A stretch of 64,000 bases of DNA from Acidimicrobiales bacterium (GTDB lineage Bacteria; Actinomycetota; Acidimicrobiia; Acidimicrobiales; RAAP-2), in assembly GCA_017883135.1 (NCBI GenBank), contig JADGOE010000004.1, positions 1-64,000 on the forward strand, written 5' to 3'. The notes under the pieces are model-generated. The model had not been told where the DNA came from, did no database searches, and saw only the letters and a program-made list of their open reading frames with translations. Position 1 is the first letter of the stretch. Every line of letters starts with the position of its first letter. Below, in pieces: positions 7,291-16,377 of the stretch. The position numbers and the translations under genes were made by a program.

Positions 7291-8481
7291 GTGGTGACGG
7301 CGGAGCACTCGCCGAGGCATCGGCACAGTCGACGGCAGGGCGGGTGGCGCCGGTCGGTCGTGGTGACCGTTGCCGTCATTGCCCTAGGTGGGATCGGGTT
7401 GGTTGTCGCCGGACTGTCGGGCAACGGCAACCGGGCTGCTGGGAGCCCGGGGGCCATCACGCCTGCCGGCTCCGGCGCGAAACGGAGCCCCCCGTCCACC
7501 GCGACTGCTGCGGTGGACACCTCGGTCACCATCTCCGCCGTGGGCGACACCGACCTGGGTAACACGCCATCGCTGCCCCCCGAACCCTCCACCTATCTCC
7601 AGCCTGTCCAAGCCGCCCTGTCGGCCCCGATCGTCTTCGGCAACCTGGAGGGCACCCTGACCAGCGTTACCTCGTCGAAGTGCGCGGCCACTTCGACCGA
7701 CTGCTACGCCTTCCGGAACCCTCCCGCCTATGCGCCGATCCTGAAGAGTGCCGAGTTCACCGTGATCAACAGTGCGAACAACCACTCGCACGACTACGGG
7801 GCCCAGGGCCTGGCCGACACCACTGCTGCGCTGCAAGGCGCCGGGCTGGTCCAAGCCGGGCTGCCCGGTCAGATCGGGGTCGTGGCCGTTGGCAACACCA
7901 AGGTTGCCTTTGTCGACTTCGCGCCCTACTCGAACACCAACGATCTGCTCGACCTGCCTGCTGCCAAGGTGCTGGTCCAGCAGGCGAAGGCCGAGGCTGA
8001 CGTGGTGGTGGTGTACATGCACGCCGGCGCCGAGGGCACGGCTGCCGACCATGTGACCGGCCAAGAGGAGACCTATGTCGGCGAGGACAGGGGCAACGCC
8101 AAGGTGTTCGCACATGCAGCCATCGACGCCGGTGCCGATCTGGTGGTCGCCAGTGGCCCACACGTCCTGCGGGGGATGGAGGAGTACGACGGGCACCTGA
8201 TCGCCTACAGCCTCGGTAATTTCGCCGGCTACCAGAACTTCTCCACCAGCGGGACACTGGACCTCTCGGGCATCCTTACGGTGACCCTCACCAGGCACGG
8301 CGCACTGACGAGTGGCCACTTCACGTCGCTCCTGCTCTCGAGCGTCGGCCAGCCGTCGGTCGACCCGTCCGGGTCTGCTGCGCTGTTCGTCGATCAACTG
8401 TCCAGCGAGGACTTCGGTCCGACCGCCGTCAACGTCCTCGCGTCGGGGCAACTCAGCCTGCCCGGGCCCGGGCCCGGCTGA
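7291..8481 (+). CDS. CapA family (PGA_cap) membrane-anchored metallophosphatase-like protein
   Basis: Two adjacent GTG codons (7291, 7294) precede a basic head (HSPRHRHSRRQGGWRR) and one membrane segment (SVVVTVAVIALGGIGLVVAG). The outer domain has the CapA metallophosphatase signature blocks in order: SAVGDTDLG, FGNLEGTLT, NSANNHSHDYG, DVVVVYMHAGAE, DLVVASGPHVLRG and LIAYSLGNF. CapA proteins take part in poly-gamma-glutamate capsule attachment or synthesis, and many actinobacterial members lack a capsule operon, as here: no capB or capC is nearby. The C-terminus is a short PGPGPG tail from a CCCGGG repeat. It follows the phosphodiester-glycosidase-like gene and probably shares its transcript. 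Confidence 0.85.
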   Translation: MVTAEHSPRHRHSRRQGGWRRSVVVTVAVIALGGIGLVVAGLSGNGNRAAGSPGAITPAGSGAKRSPPSTATAAVDTSVTISAVGDTDLGNTPSLPPEPSTYLQPVQAALSAPIVFGNLEGTLTSVTSSKCAATSTDCYAFRNPPAYAPILKSAEFTVINSANNHSHDYGAQGLADTTAALQGAGLVQAGLPGQIGVVAVGNTKVAFVDFAPYSNTNDLLDLPAAKVLVQQAKAEADVVVVYMHAGAEGTAADHVTGQEETYVGEDRGNAKVFAHAAIDAGADLVVASGPHVLRGMEEYDGHLIAYSLGNFAGYQNFSTSGTLDLSGILTVTLTRHGALTSGHFTSLLLSSVGQPSVDPSGSAALFVDQLSSEDFGPTAVNVLASGQLSLPGPGPG

Positions 8482-8490
8482 CCGGTTCCG

Positions 8491-9276
8491 TCAGCAGCCT
8501 CCCGCCGGACCCGGGGTACCCGGGCCTGCCGCCGGCTGGTCGACGGTCCCGATGTTCTCGGGCCGGGGGTTGGGGCCGAGGTGGACGACGTACCAGATGC
8601 CCCGCCACGAGATCAGTGATGCCACCGCGAACGAGCGAACGGTCCCACCGACCTCGTAGACGAGACGCACACCCGGTAGGTGCCAGTAGCCGATCCGGTT
8701 CTCGCATGATCCCGCGGGGATCCATGCCGCGTCTGATGCGGTGGCATTGATAGCGATCAGGGTGGTGGTGGCGCCGGCAACGAGCATCTGGTGGTAGGCG
8801 GCGATATCCAGCCCGTAGAAGGCGATCAGGCGATCGGTGTAGTCGGCGGCCGGGTTCGACAACGTCCCACTCTTCATCTGGAGGTAGGACGATTGGGGGA
8901 AGAACACCGGGAGGCCGGTGGCAATCGAACCGGAGACGATGGCCGACCAGAGCGGTGCCAGCGTCGTCCGGAGGGATGCGTCCACCGGCGGCTCGACCGA
9001 CGTCTGCGGAAGGAGGCCCGGGTCGGTGGTGGTGGTGGCCATCGGCGGCCCGGTGTTGGAAGTGCTCGTGCCCGCCGTGCCCGTCGTGGCCGTCGTCGGG
9101 GTGGGTACGCCGGCCGACGGGGCTGATCCGCACGATGTCGCGCACAGGGTGACGAGCACCGCTCCCCCCACCGCCGCCCCCACGGTTCCGAACCGGCGAG
9201 GGGCGCGCTGGTGCCGGGTACCCGGTGGACGTCTCGGTTGGTCCCGCTCCCACACGGAGAGGGAGCGTACCGCCAC
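8491..9276 (-). CDS. Putative secreted lipoprotein, unknown function
   Basis: The 261-residue product starts at GTG 9276 with a twin-arginine-poor basic region, then a hydrophobic stretch GAAVGGAVLVTLCATSCGS whose ATSC is a weak lipobox. A Thr/Pro-rich linker follows, then a globular C-terminal domain with FYGLDIAAYHQMLVAGATTTL and NRIGYWHLPGVRLVYEV. I do not recognise the domain. Other actinobacteria have similar Thr-rich anchored proteins without assigned function. It converges on the CapA-like gene with only nine bases between the stops. Confidence 0.6.
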   Translation of the reverse strand: MAVRSLSVWERDQPRRPPGTRHQRAPRRFGTVGAAVGGAVLVTLCATSCGSAPSAGVPTPTTATTGTAGTSTSNTGPPMATTTTDPGLLPQTSVEPPVDASLRTTLAPLWSAIVSGSIATGLPVFFPQSSYLQMKSGTLSNPAADYTDRLIAFYGLDIAAYHQMLVAGATTTLIAINATASDAAWIPAGSCENRIGYWHLPGVRLVYEVGGTVRSFAVASLISWRGIWYVVHLGPNPRPENIGTVDQPAAGPGTPGPAGGC

Positions 9277-9340
9277 GGTGGCGCACCCCCTGCCCTCACA
9301 CCCCGGTCCACCGAGGTCCCGATGGTAGATTCAAACGGTC

Positions 9341-10219
9341 ATGGCTCGTGGTGAACCTGACGTCGATACGGCAGCGTTGTTGCGCCTCCGACGTACCAAG
9401 ATCGACACGGTCTACGCCGCACTCGCAGAACTAGGGTCGGGTGCGCCGAAACCCGAGGTCGTCGAGGTGCTCGAAGCCGGGCTCGGGGAGGGCGAACTTG
9501 CCTTTCTGGACGATCTGGAAGGTGGCCACCAGGGTTTGGCCGAACAGGCCGCCGAGGAGTTCGTGCGATTCGAGCCGTCACGGGCCTCCAACGCCGCAAG
9601 CAGCGCCGCGATGGTGCGCATCCTCCTCCTGCAGAGCCTGGACATGGCCTGGTGGGGTGACGTTCCCGACTATCTGGACGACCTGGCCGTCCAGCGCGCG
9701 CCTGAGCTGGTCGACCTGCGTGAGCTGAGGGGGGCTGGCAGGATCGAATTCGGATTCGGGATCGCCTCCGATGGCCTGGTTCATCGCGGGCGCGACTTCC
9801 TCGTCCATCGGTTCTGGCCGGACCGTGAGCCAGGTGGCCCCGGACTGCCGTTCGTCCGAGCGCGACCCGCGATGGTCGCGGCACTGAACGAGATCGCCGC
9901 GGCCACCGCCCGAATGGCGCCGACTGGTGCACCGCCCATCTGGGTCAACTCGATGGTGCGGAGCGTCGAGCACCAGAAGAAGCTGCGCCGGCTGGGTTTC
10001 TCCGCCCTTCTCCCCAGCGCCCACTGCCGCGGCTGGGCGGCGGACATCGAACTGCAGTGGTTCGAGCGCTTCGGGGCCGCCGACGCGTTACGCGAGGTTC
10101 TCCTGGCCCAGCTCGACGCCGGGGTGCTGAACGTGATCGACGAGGGCCGGGCATGGCACGTCTGCCTCGCCCCCGATCATGTCGCCCGCTTCGCCGCCAT
10201 CCACGTCGCCTCGTTCTAG
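9341..10219 (+). CDS. DUF5715-like / M15-type zinc peptidase fold protein
   Basis: The N-terminal 150 residues are helical. The C-terminal part carries WVNSMVRSVEHQKKLRRLGF, then the motif SAHCRGWAADIELQW near residues 225-240, then RAWHVCLAPDH. The pattern S-x-H-x-x-G-x-A-x-D followed by W-H is the zinc-binding arrangement of D-Ala-D-Ala carboxypeptidase-like (VanY/M15) folds and of the DUF5715 group. No signal peptide is visible, which is unusual if it acts on cell wall. A TAGATT -10-like box at 9326-9331 lies ten bases before the ATG. The asparagine synthase gene begins eight bases after the stop. Fold assignment is good; activity is inference. Confidence 0.65.
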   Translation: MARGEPDVDTAALLRLRRTKIDTVYAALAELGSGAPKPEVVEVLEAGLGEGELAFLDDLEGGHQGLAEQAAEEFVRFEPSRASNAASSAAMVRILLLQSLDMAWWGDVPDYLDDLAVQRAPELVDLRELRGAGRIEFGFGIASDGLVHRGRDFLVHRFWPDREPGGPGLPFVRARPAMVAALNEIAAATARMAPTGAPPIWVNSMVRSVEHQKKLRRLGFSALLPSAHCRGWAADIELQWFERFGAADALREVLLAQLDAGVLNVIDEGRAWHVCLAPDHVARFAAIHVASF

Positions 10220-10227
10220 GGTCTTCC

Positions 10228-11844
10228 ATGTGCGGAATTGCATTGCTGGTCGGACCTGGTGCGTCCCAGGCGCGGCCGGAGTTCGACACCATGGTCGCTG
10301 CCATCTCCCCCCGAGGGGAGAGCCTCGAGCTCTGGTCGGCCGACGATGCGCTGCTGGCCACGTCCCGGCTGAAGATCGTCGACCGACAGCACGCGGTCCA
10401 GCCCTGGGTGAGCGGCGACGGGCGATGGTCGCTCTGTTACAACGGCGAAGTGTTCAACCATGCCTCCCTGCGGGAGCGTCTCGCGGCTGAGGGCATTGGG
10501 CAGCGTTCGCTCTCCGATACCGAAGTGGTGATGGAGGCGTTCCTCGCCTGGGGCGAGGATGCGTTGCTGGCGTTCCGGGGCGAGTTCGCCTTCGCTGCGT
10601 TCGAGCATTCGACCGGGTCGGTCTTCCTGGCGCGTGATCCGGCGGGCGTCAAGCCGCTGTACTGGGGCCGGAGCGGCGGTCGCCTCTACGTGGCGTCGGA
10701 GGTCAAGGCGCTGACCTCCCTCGGTGCGCAGGTCTACGAGGTCCCGCCGGGGCACTGCGGCATGGCACTGGTCGGTCAGGACCCGGAGCTCCATCCCTAC
10801 ATCGACCTGTTGCGGCTCGGCGAAGGCCAACCCGCCCTCGCCGACATCGACGAGGCCAAGGCAGCAGTGGTGACCACCTATCGTCAGGCCATCTCGCGCC
10901 GGGTCGACACCGACCTGCCGGTCGGTGTGATCCTTTCGGGAGGGCTCGACTCGTCACTGGCCCTCGTCCTCGTCAAGGAACTCCACCCGGACTGCGTCGC
11001 GTTCACCGTTGGGACACCCGGCAGCGAGGATCTTGCCTATGCCCGGCGGCTGGCCCTGGACCTCGGTGTTCCCCACGAGGTGGTGACCGTTCGGCCCCGT
11101 GACATCGGGATGAAGGAGGTGCGCGAGGCCATCCGCGTGTCAGAGGCGACCGAGTACGGCGATGTCATCAACGCGGTGGTCTCCCTCAAGGTGTTCGAGC
11201 GCGTCCATCAGTGCGGCATCAAGGTGGCCATCACCGGCGACGGCTCCGACGAGCTGTTCGGGGGATATGGAATGTACGGGAGCGTCGTCTCGGCCGACCG
11301 CCGCCAACTGTTCCTCCACAAGATCGCCCAGCTGAGCCGAACCGAGCTCCAGCGGGTGGATCGCACGTCGATGGGCCTGCAGGTCGAAGCCCGGGTTCCC
11401 TATCTCGACCTCGACATGCTGTTGCTCTCCATGCGCATACCGTCCGATCTCAAGATCAAGGACGGTTACGAGAAGTGGATCCTCCGTGAAGCATTCGCCG
11501 ATGTGCTCCCGGGGTACATCACGGCCCGGCACAAGAGCCCCATGTCGTACGCGAGTGGCCTGCACGAACGCGTCCGGTTGTTCAAACCGTTCTTCCCGCG
11601 GATCTACCGGTCCTTCGGCTACGAGGTACTCGGGCCGATGCGACGCGACTTCTCGCTCGAGCTGCTCCGCCACAGCAACGACCTCGACGCGGCATTGGCT
11701 GCTGCCACACAGGGTGGCGACTACTCCGTGGGCGAGCGGGCGAGAGACCTTGCCGGTGCGCTGCGCTGGAACCTTCGCAATGCTGCATTCGCCAACCGCC
11801 GTCCGTCGCCTGACCCGGGCATCGATAGGCGTACAGATGGATAG
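10228..11844 (+). CDS. asnB: Asparagine synthase (glutamine-hydrolysing)-like
   Basis: The 538-residue protein has the two AsnB domains. The ATG is directly followed by TGC, giving the N-terminal nucleophile Cys2 (MCGIALLVGPG) of a class II glutamine amidotransferase, with SLCYNGEVFNH and the RDPAGVKPLYW region. The synthetase domain has the PP-loop SGGLDSS at about residue 237 and GDGSDELFGGYGMY. It converts aspartate to asparagine with ATP and glutamine. Some short homologues instead amidate secondary metabolites, but no biosynthetic cluster is near. It sits between a peptidase-fold gene and the tag gene with very short gaps, so one transcript is likely. Confidence 0.88.
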   Translation: MCGIALLVGPGASQARPEFDTMVAAISPRGESLELWSADDALLATSRLKIVDRQHAVQPWVSGDGRWSLCYNGEVFNHASLRERLAAEGIGQRSLSDTEVVMEAFLAWGEDALLAFRGEFAFAAFEHSTGSVFLARDPAGVKPLYWGRSGGRLYVASEVKALTSLGAQVYEVPPGHCGMALVGQDPELHPYIDLLRLGEGQPALADIDEAKAAVVTTYRQAISRRVDTDLPVGVILSGGLDSSLALVLVKELHPDCVAFTVGTPGSEDLAYARRLALDLGVPHEVVTVRPRDIGMKEVREAIRVSEATEYGDVINAVVSLKVFERVHQCGIKVAITGDGSDELFGGYGMYGSVVSADRRQLFLHKIAQLSRTELQRVDRTSMGLQVEARVPYLDLDMLLLSMRIPSDLKIKDGYEKWILREAFADVLPGYITARHKSPMSYASGLHERVRLFKPFFPRIYRSFGYEVLGPMRRDFSLELLRHSNDLDAALAAATQGGDYSVGERARDLAGALRWNLRNAAFANRRPSPDPGIDRRTDG

Positions 11845-11856
11845 GGCGACGGCACC

Positions 11857-12474
11857 GTGAGCGGAGAGTGCTCACGGCGACCCACGGTCGAACCGGAGAT
11901 GCAGCGGTGCGGATGGGCTGAGAACTCGGAGCTGATGCGTCCCTACCACGACGAGGAGTGGGGGGTGCCGTCGCGAGACGACGGCCATCTGTTCGAGATG
12001 CTCGTACTCGAGGGAGCGCAGGCGGGGCTGGCCTGGTCGACGGTACTTGCCAAGCGGGAGAACTACCGCCGGGCCATGGGCGGCTTCGATCCACGCCGCG
12101 TTGCCGACTACGACGAGGCCAAGGTGGTGGAACTGTTGGACGATCCCGGTATCGTCCGCAATCGCCTGAAGGTGCGGGGCGCCGTCAAGAATGCCAATGC
12201 ATTCCTCGCCGTTCGCGAGACGCACGGTTCGTTCGCCGAGTACCTGTGGGCGTGGGTCGACCGGGCGCCGGTCGTGAACCACCCGAGCTGCCTTGCCGAC
12301 CTGCCCGCTCACACCGAGCTGTCGGATCGAATCAGCGGGGATCTCAAGCGCAGGGGGTTCACCTTCGTCGGATCGACCATCGTCTACAGCTATCTGCAGG
12401 CCGTGGGTCTGGTGGACGACCACTTGATCACCTGCCCGCAGAAGCGCACGGGCAGCGACGGGATGACACGGTGA
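11857..12474 (+). CDS. tag: DNA-3-methyladenine glycosylase I
   Basis: This enzyme excises 3-methyladenine from DNA. The Tag family blocks are all present: RCGWAENSELMRPYHDEEWG at the start, LFEMLVLEGAQAGLAWSTVL, FDPRRVADY, GIVRNRLKVRGAVKNA, VNHPSCLADLPA and GFTFVGSTIVYSYLQAVG, with zinc ligands in the N-terminal Cys/His and the C-terminal DDH...C region. The usual family start is MxRCGWA, which here would be the ATG at 11899; the GTG at 11857 adds 14 residues and is 12 bases from the asnB stop. I kept GTG as the coupled start, with the ATG as a real alternative. Confidence 0.92.
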   Translation: MSGECSRRPTVEPEMQRCGWAENSELMRPYHDEEWGVPSRDDGHLFEMLVLEGAQAGLAWSTVLAKRENYRRAMGGFDPRRVADYDEAKVVELLDDPGIVRNRLKVRGAVKNANAFLAVRETHGSFAEYLWAWVDRAPVVNHPSCLADLPAHTELSDRISGDLKRRGFTFVGSTIVYSYLQAVGLVDDHLITCPQKRTGSDGMTR

Positions 12475-12607
12475 GGGTGAAGGGGTCGCGGACCTAGAGT
12501 TGGGGCGCGGCAACACCCCCGTCGGGACTCCCCGGGCGGAGCCGATGACATGAGCCGGCCCGGGTGCCAGATGGTCCAGCCCGACAACCACTGAGGAGAT
12601 CGCCACG

Positions 12608-13660
12608 ATGAGCCGCGTTGCAGGGACCTCGGTGCTCGAACGTGAGATCCGTTCACAGCCGGCAATGCTGGTCGGGCGCGGCTCCATCGGCGCCGAAGCG
12701 GCCATTCGGGTGGCGGGCCACTTGCGGGCACACGGGGCCGAGCACCTGCTGGTGGCGGCCCGGGGGAGCTCGGACAATGCGGCCCAATTCGGGCAGTACC
12801 TTCTGGCAGACCGCCTGCGGATCCTGGTCTCGCTGGCCACGCCGAGCGCCTACGCCGATCCTCGGCGCGCCCCTCGGCTGGATCACATGGGGGTGATCGG
12901 CATCTCGCAGTCGGGCCAGTCGCCGGACATCGTCGCGGTCCTGGATGCAGCCCGCGCACAGGGCCGACCGACAGCGACCATCACCAACGACGAAGGATCC
13001 CCACTCGCCCGGGCCGGCGACCTGGTCCTTCCGCTTGCAGCGGGCGAGGAGCAGGCCATCGCCGCCACCAAGACCTATCTGGCATCGTTGGCCGCCCTCG
13101 TCGAGTTGGCCGATGCCTACGACCCCGCCGGCGCGATCCCATGGGCTGCGCAGCTTCCGGCGCTGGTGAACGAGGCAATCGAGCAGGCATTCGCCGCCGA
13201 TGGCGCCGGAGCGGTGGTGGCCGCCGCCCCTTCACTGACCGTGGTGGGCCGGGGGCTCGGCTACTCCGCGGCGATGGAGGCCGCGCACAAGATGCGTGAG
13301 GTGAGTGGCGTCCTCGCGGAGGCATGGTCGGTACCGGACCTGCTCCACGGGTCAATCGCCGGGCTCCATGGGCAGAGCGCCGTGATGCTCATCGCCACCC
13401 CGGACTTCGCGCCGGCCTACTGGCGCGGGATCGTCGAACAGGTGCTGCCACGGTCGAGCGACCTGGTCGTCGTCAGCGACGACGCCGATCTCCGCGGCCT
13501 CGGCCGGGCCGGTATCCACCTGCCGGCCGGTCCGGCACCGTGGGTCTCCTCGGGGTTGGCCGTGGTCGCAGGACAAGTCCTCGCCGTCGTGGTGGGCCAA
13601 CGCCTCGGCGTGGATGTCGACCGGCCGGAGGGGCTCTCGAAGGTGACTCGCACCCGGTAG
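12608..13660 (+). CDS. SIS-domain sugar isomerase (GlmS C-terminal / AgaS-like)
   Basis: The 350-residue protein consists of two SIS domains without a glutaminase domain. The first has LLVAARGSSDNAAQFGQYLL and GVIGISQSGQSPDIVAVLDA; then EEQAIAATKTYLASLAAL, the signature of the GlmS isomerase half; the second has SLTVVGRGLGYSAAMEAAHK and EAWSVPDLLHGSIAGL. Free-standing proteins of this shape deaminate or isomerise amino-sugar 6-phosphates. GAGGAGATC precedes the ATG by a good distance. It points toward the glycosidase-amidohydrolase-ROK operon on the other strand, which suggests that the region breaks down amino sugars, though this is inference. Confidence 0.88.
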   Translation: MSRVAGTSVLEREIRSQPAMLVGRGSIGAEAAIRVAGHLRAHGAEHLLVAARGSSDNAAQFGQYLLADRLRILVSLATPSAYADPRRAPRLDHMGVIGISQSGQSPDIVAVLDAARAQGRPTATITNDEGSPLARAGDLVLPLAAGEEQAIAATKTYLASLAALVELADAYDPAGAIPWAAQLPALVNEAIEQAFAADGAGAVVAAAPSLTVVGRGLGYSAAMEAAHKMREVSGVLAEAWSVPDLLHGSIAGLHGQSAVMLIATPDFAPAYWRGIVEQVLPRSSDLVVVSDDADLRGLGRAGIHLPAGPAPWVSSGLAVVAGQVLAVVVGQRLGVDVDRPEGLSKVTRTR

Positions 13661-13696
13661 CCGTCCAGGGCGGCATGGTGGCTCAGAAGGAGTGTG

Positions 13697-15240
13697 TCAG
13701 GCCACCGGTGCCGGGCGCGCACCCGGCGGCTGATCCCACCGTTGGCGGCCGGTCAGGTGCTCCCACGCGGTCCACGCGAGCAGGCCGGCCATGCTGGCCA
13801 TGGCGGCTCCGGTGCGGACCCTGCCGGTGTCGACATCCCACGACTCGCAGGCCAGTCCGTGGTCCATCGGCGTCCCGACCAACTGGTCGAGCGGATCCCC
13901 GTCGCAGGTGTCGCGGTCGAGGAGCCGATTGGCCAGATCGAATCCCGACGGATAGGGGAAGTGGGGGGCGCCTGCACCGGAAAATCGCCCGTTGTAGTGA
14001 TACCTGTTCCCCTGGTGGAGCCACGACCGTGTGGCCTGCTGGATCGGGTCGGTGGCACCCCCGACCCCCCAGTAGGGGAGGGTGCGCAGGCTGAGGGGCG
14101 GCTCGTCCCGCACCTCGAGGTTGCCATCGACATCGCACGCCCAGGCCCACCTCCGACCGTGTGGACCGTCGATGGTGAGCCGCTCTTGCATCGTGGCGCG
14201 GATAGCCGCGGCGCGGCGGCGGTGCTCGCTCGCCGCCTGGCCGGCAGCGAACCCGTCACCCTGCTCGATCCCGCACCCGCCCGCCTGTTCCGTCAACGCG
14301 GCGAGGGCGTCGAAGGCCGCAGCGACCACGGCGTTGCAGGTGGTCACATACGGAAAGGCGGTCGGGTCGTCGGTCGGAAGCAGAAAGGTCCCGTAGAGGT
14401 CCCAGTGGGGATGGCGCCATGGCTCGACGGTCGACCCGAAGCGGCCGAGGGCCGCCAGGACCGCCCGCTCCTCGAGGATCGTCCAGTCACCGGTTGCCTG
14501 GACGTAGCGTCCGACCGCCACCAGGGGTGCCGCCGCCTGGTCGAGCTCGAAGCCAGGGTAGAGCGAGGTGCCGTTGAGGTAGAGGGCGTGCTCGGCCACC
14601 CGCGGGCCGGCGGCCGCCAAGGACGCGACGAGCACCTCCCGGGAGCGGGCCGGATCGGTGAGGAGCAGTGCGGGAAAGGTCCAGCAGTAGGCGTCCCGGC
14701 TCCAGAAGGCGGCCGACACGTAGTAGTGGGGGCTCCGCGACGTCACCACCACCGGTGTGCCGGTGTCGAGGCAGTTCCCCTGGGCGAAGTAGTAGTTGAA
14801 GAAGAGGTTGGTGTTGACCCGGTGGGCCAGTCCGGGCCGAGCATCGCCGACGGGAAGCGCGTGGGCGGCCAGCCACGCGCGGGAGGTCTCCCACAGGGCG
14901 TCGAACCCGCGGCGCCGGAGGTGGAGCGACGTGGTGGCTGCACCATCGGGTTCGGTGGCCACGCCGATGTAGAGGTCAGAGGTGAGCGTCTCGCCCGGCT
15001 CCACGGCCTCCTCGCGAGTTGCCCTCCATCGGGGAGTTGTTCCTCCCCCGGTCGCGTCCACCCCGTCACCGCCCCGCCACGCGATGGCCAACAGGGGGAG
15101 GCCTGCGGTCAGCGAGACGACCCGGCTGCCGGTCCAGGGGTCGTCGTGGGCCAGAAGCTCGCCGTGGACCGCCTTCGAGCGAAGATGGGTCAGGGAGCTG
15201 GTGTCCCAGCGACCTGACCATCCGAGCCTGACCTCGCAAG
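13697..15240 (-). pseudogene. Six-hairpin-type glycosidase, 3' part (gene interrupted by IS element)
   Basis: This is the larger part of a glycosidase gene cut by the element at 15241-17351. With one copy of the 8-bp duplication removed, the 5' part (17759-17352) joins exactly in frame to 15232-13697, giving 647 residues across the site as ...SLAVDPCEVRLGWSGRWDTS. The catalytic-domain region has FFNYYFAQGNCLDTGTPVV, YYVSAAFWSRDAYCWTFPAL and HPHWDLYGTFLLPTDDP, typical of (alpha/alpha)6-barrel glycoside hydrolases; the exact GH family (GH15/63/125-like) is not certain. An internal start in the fragment would lack the N-terminal beta domain, so it is probably inactive. It was the last gene of the ROK operon. 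Confidence 0.75.
15233..15240. repeat. Target-site duplication, left copy (CTCGCAAG)
   Basis: Eight bases, CTCGCAAG, directly abut the left inverted repeat and are repeated exactly at 17352-17359 after the right inverted repeat. An 8-bp duplication is the known hallmark of IS1595-family insertion. Removing one copy with the element restores the glycosidase frame. Confidence 0.95.
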
Positions 15241-15264
15241 GGCACTGACATACCTGTCACACCC
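15241..15264 (+). repeat. Left terminal inverted repeat of the IS1595-like element
   Basis: The 24 bases begin GGCACTGACATACCTGTCAC and are the exact reverse complement of 17328-17351. The GGC start fits IS1595-family ends. Confidence 0.95.
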
Positions 15265-15300
15265 GGTCGGGCAGAGTCCCAGGTCGGGGGGCGATAGGCG

Positions 15301-16377
15301 ATGACCCGCTACCGTTGGGTGTCCCGGCCGCAGGTTGGAGCCATGGTGGCCGATGACTGGGTCGAGAACCTGGAGGTCGATCTAGTGCCCCGTGTGCCTG
15401 AGGACGAGCTTGAAGCCGTTGTCTTTCTCTATTCGGGCCGTACGGTCAGGGAGAGTCGAGTAGCCGCTGCGAAGGGGCGCAAAGGTGGGGCTACAGGGTT
15501 CATGGTGGGCGAGCCCTTCATCCACGGCAGCACCCTGGACCACCATATGTACGTGGTCACCAATCGTCATTGCGTCGAAGGCAAAGCCATCACCATACGG
15601 GCGACGGTTGAGACTGAGACTGGCCCAGCTGTGGCTTTTGAAGACACGAAGGATGGGGAATGGCTTCTCAGCGACGATTTCGACGTGGCCGTTCATCTCT
15701 GGAAATCGGGCGCTGAAACCTCGGCCGCACACGTGAGTAGTTCATTGCTCAGCCACGACGACATGCGGAGAATCAACGTGGGTGCCGGAGATGAGGTCTA
15801 CACGATCGCTCGATTCATCCACCAGGATGGCGGGGAGAAGAACCATCCGATCGTTCACAGTGGCATGGTGGCGAAGCTACCTCTGGACCCGATCAGGAAT
15901 CCCCACACGAAGAAGGACGAATACGACTTCTTAGTTGAGACGTACTCGCGGGGCGGCTACAGCGGCTCGCCGGTGACGCTCTACATCACGCCCGAGCAGC
16001 CGGTGCTGACCCGCGGTCGGCGCAACATTGGTCCGCAGATTCTTGTTCTTGGCGTCATGTGGGGACATATCAAGACGTTCGAGCCAGTGATCGACCCCGA
16101 GATTGAGGACGACGACAAGAGCACTGGAACGGTTGTCGGGTTAGACACGATGGTCGCTGGTGTGGTCCCCGCCTGGGAGATAATGAACCTGATCAATCGC
16201 CCCGATGCTGTGGCGCAACGTAAGGAATGGGAGGAGCAGATGAGGGAATCGAAGAAATCATCCATGCGTGCGATGCCTCAATCGGAGGCAGTGACGGACT
16301 CCGAGGACTCGATCGACAAGACAAAAGACCTGGTGGGCAAGCTGCTCCAGGTGCCCAAAGACGAGCCGGAGGACTAG
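15301..16377 (+). CDS. Trypsin-like (chymotrypsin-fold) serine protease, IS passenger
   Basis: The 358-residue protein has a trypsin-like catalytic triad in the correct order and spacing. His90 is in YVVTNRHCVEG, Asp128 in SDDFDVAVHLW, and Ser221 in RGGYSGSPVTL (the GxSGxP oxyanion motif). GGATGFMVGE before the His is the usual buried N-terminal strand region. No signal peptide or membrane segment is present, so the enzyme is cytoplasmic. The charged C-terminus (QRKEWEEQMRESKKSSM and beyond) is a helical tail of about 60 residues. Start is ATG 15301, 36 bases inside the left repeat; ATG 15343 with TTGGAG is an alternative. It lies wholly within the transposon and is therefore mobile. Possible roles are host defence or aiding element maintenance; both are inference. 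Confidence 0.85.
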   Translation: MTRYRWVSRPQVGAMVADDWVENLEVDLVPRVPEDELEAVVFLYSGRTVRESRVAAAKGRKGGATGFMVGEPFIHGSTLDHHMYVVTNRHCVEGKAITIRATVETETGPAVAFEDTKDGEWLLSDDFDVAVHLWKSGAETSAAHVSSSLLSHDDMRRINVGAGDEVYTIARFIHQDGGEKNHPIVHSGMVAKLPLDPIRNPHTKKDEYDFLVETYSRGGYSGSPVTLYITPEQPVLTRGRRNIGPQILVLGVMWGHIKTFEPVIDPEIEDDDKSTGTVVGLDTMVAGVVPAWEIMNLINRPDAVAQRKEWEEQMRESKKSSMRAMPQSEAVTDSEDSIDKTKDLVGKLLQVPKDEPED

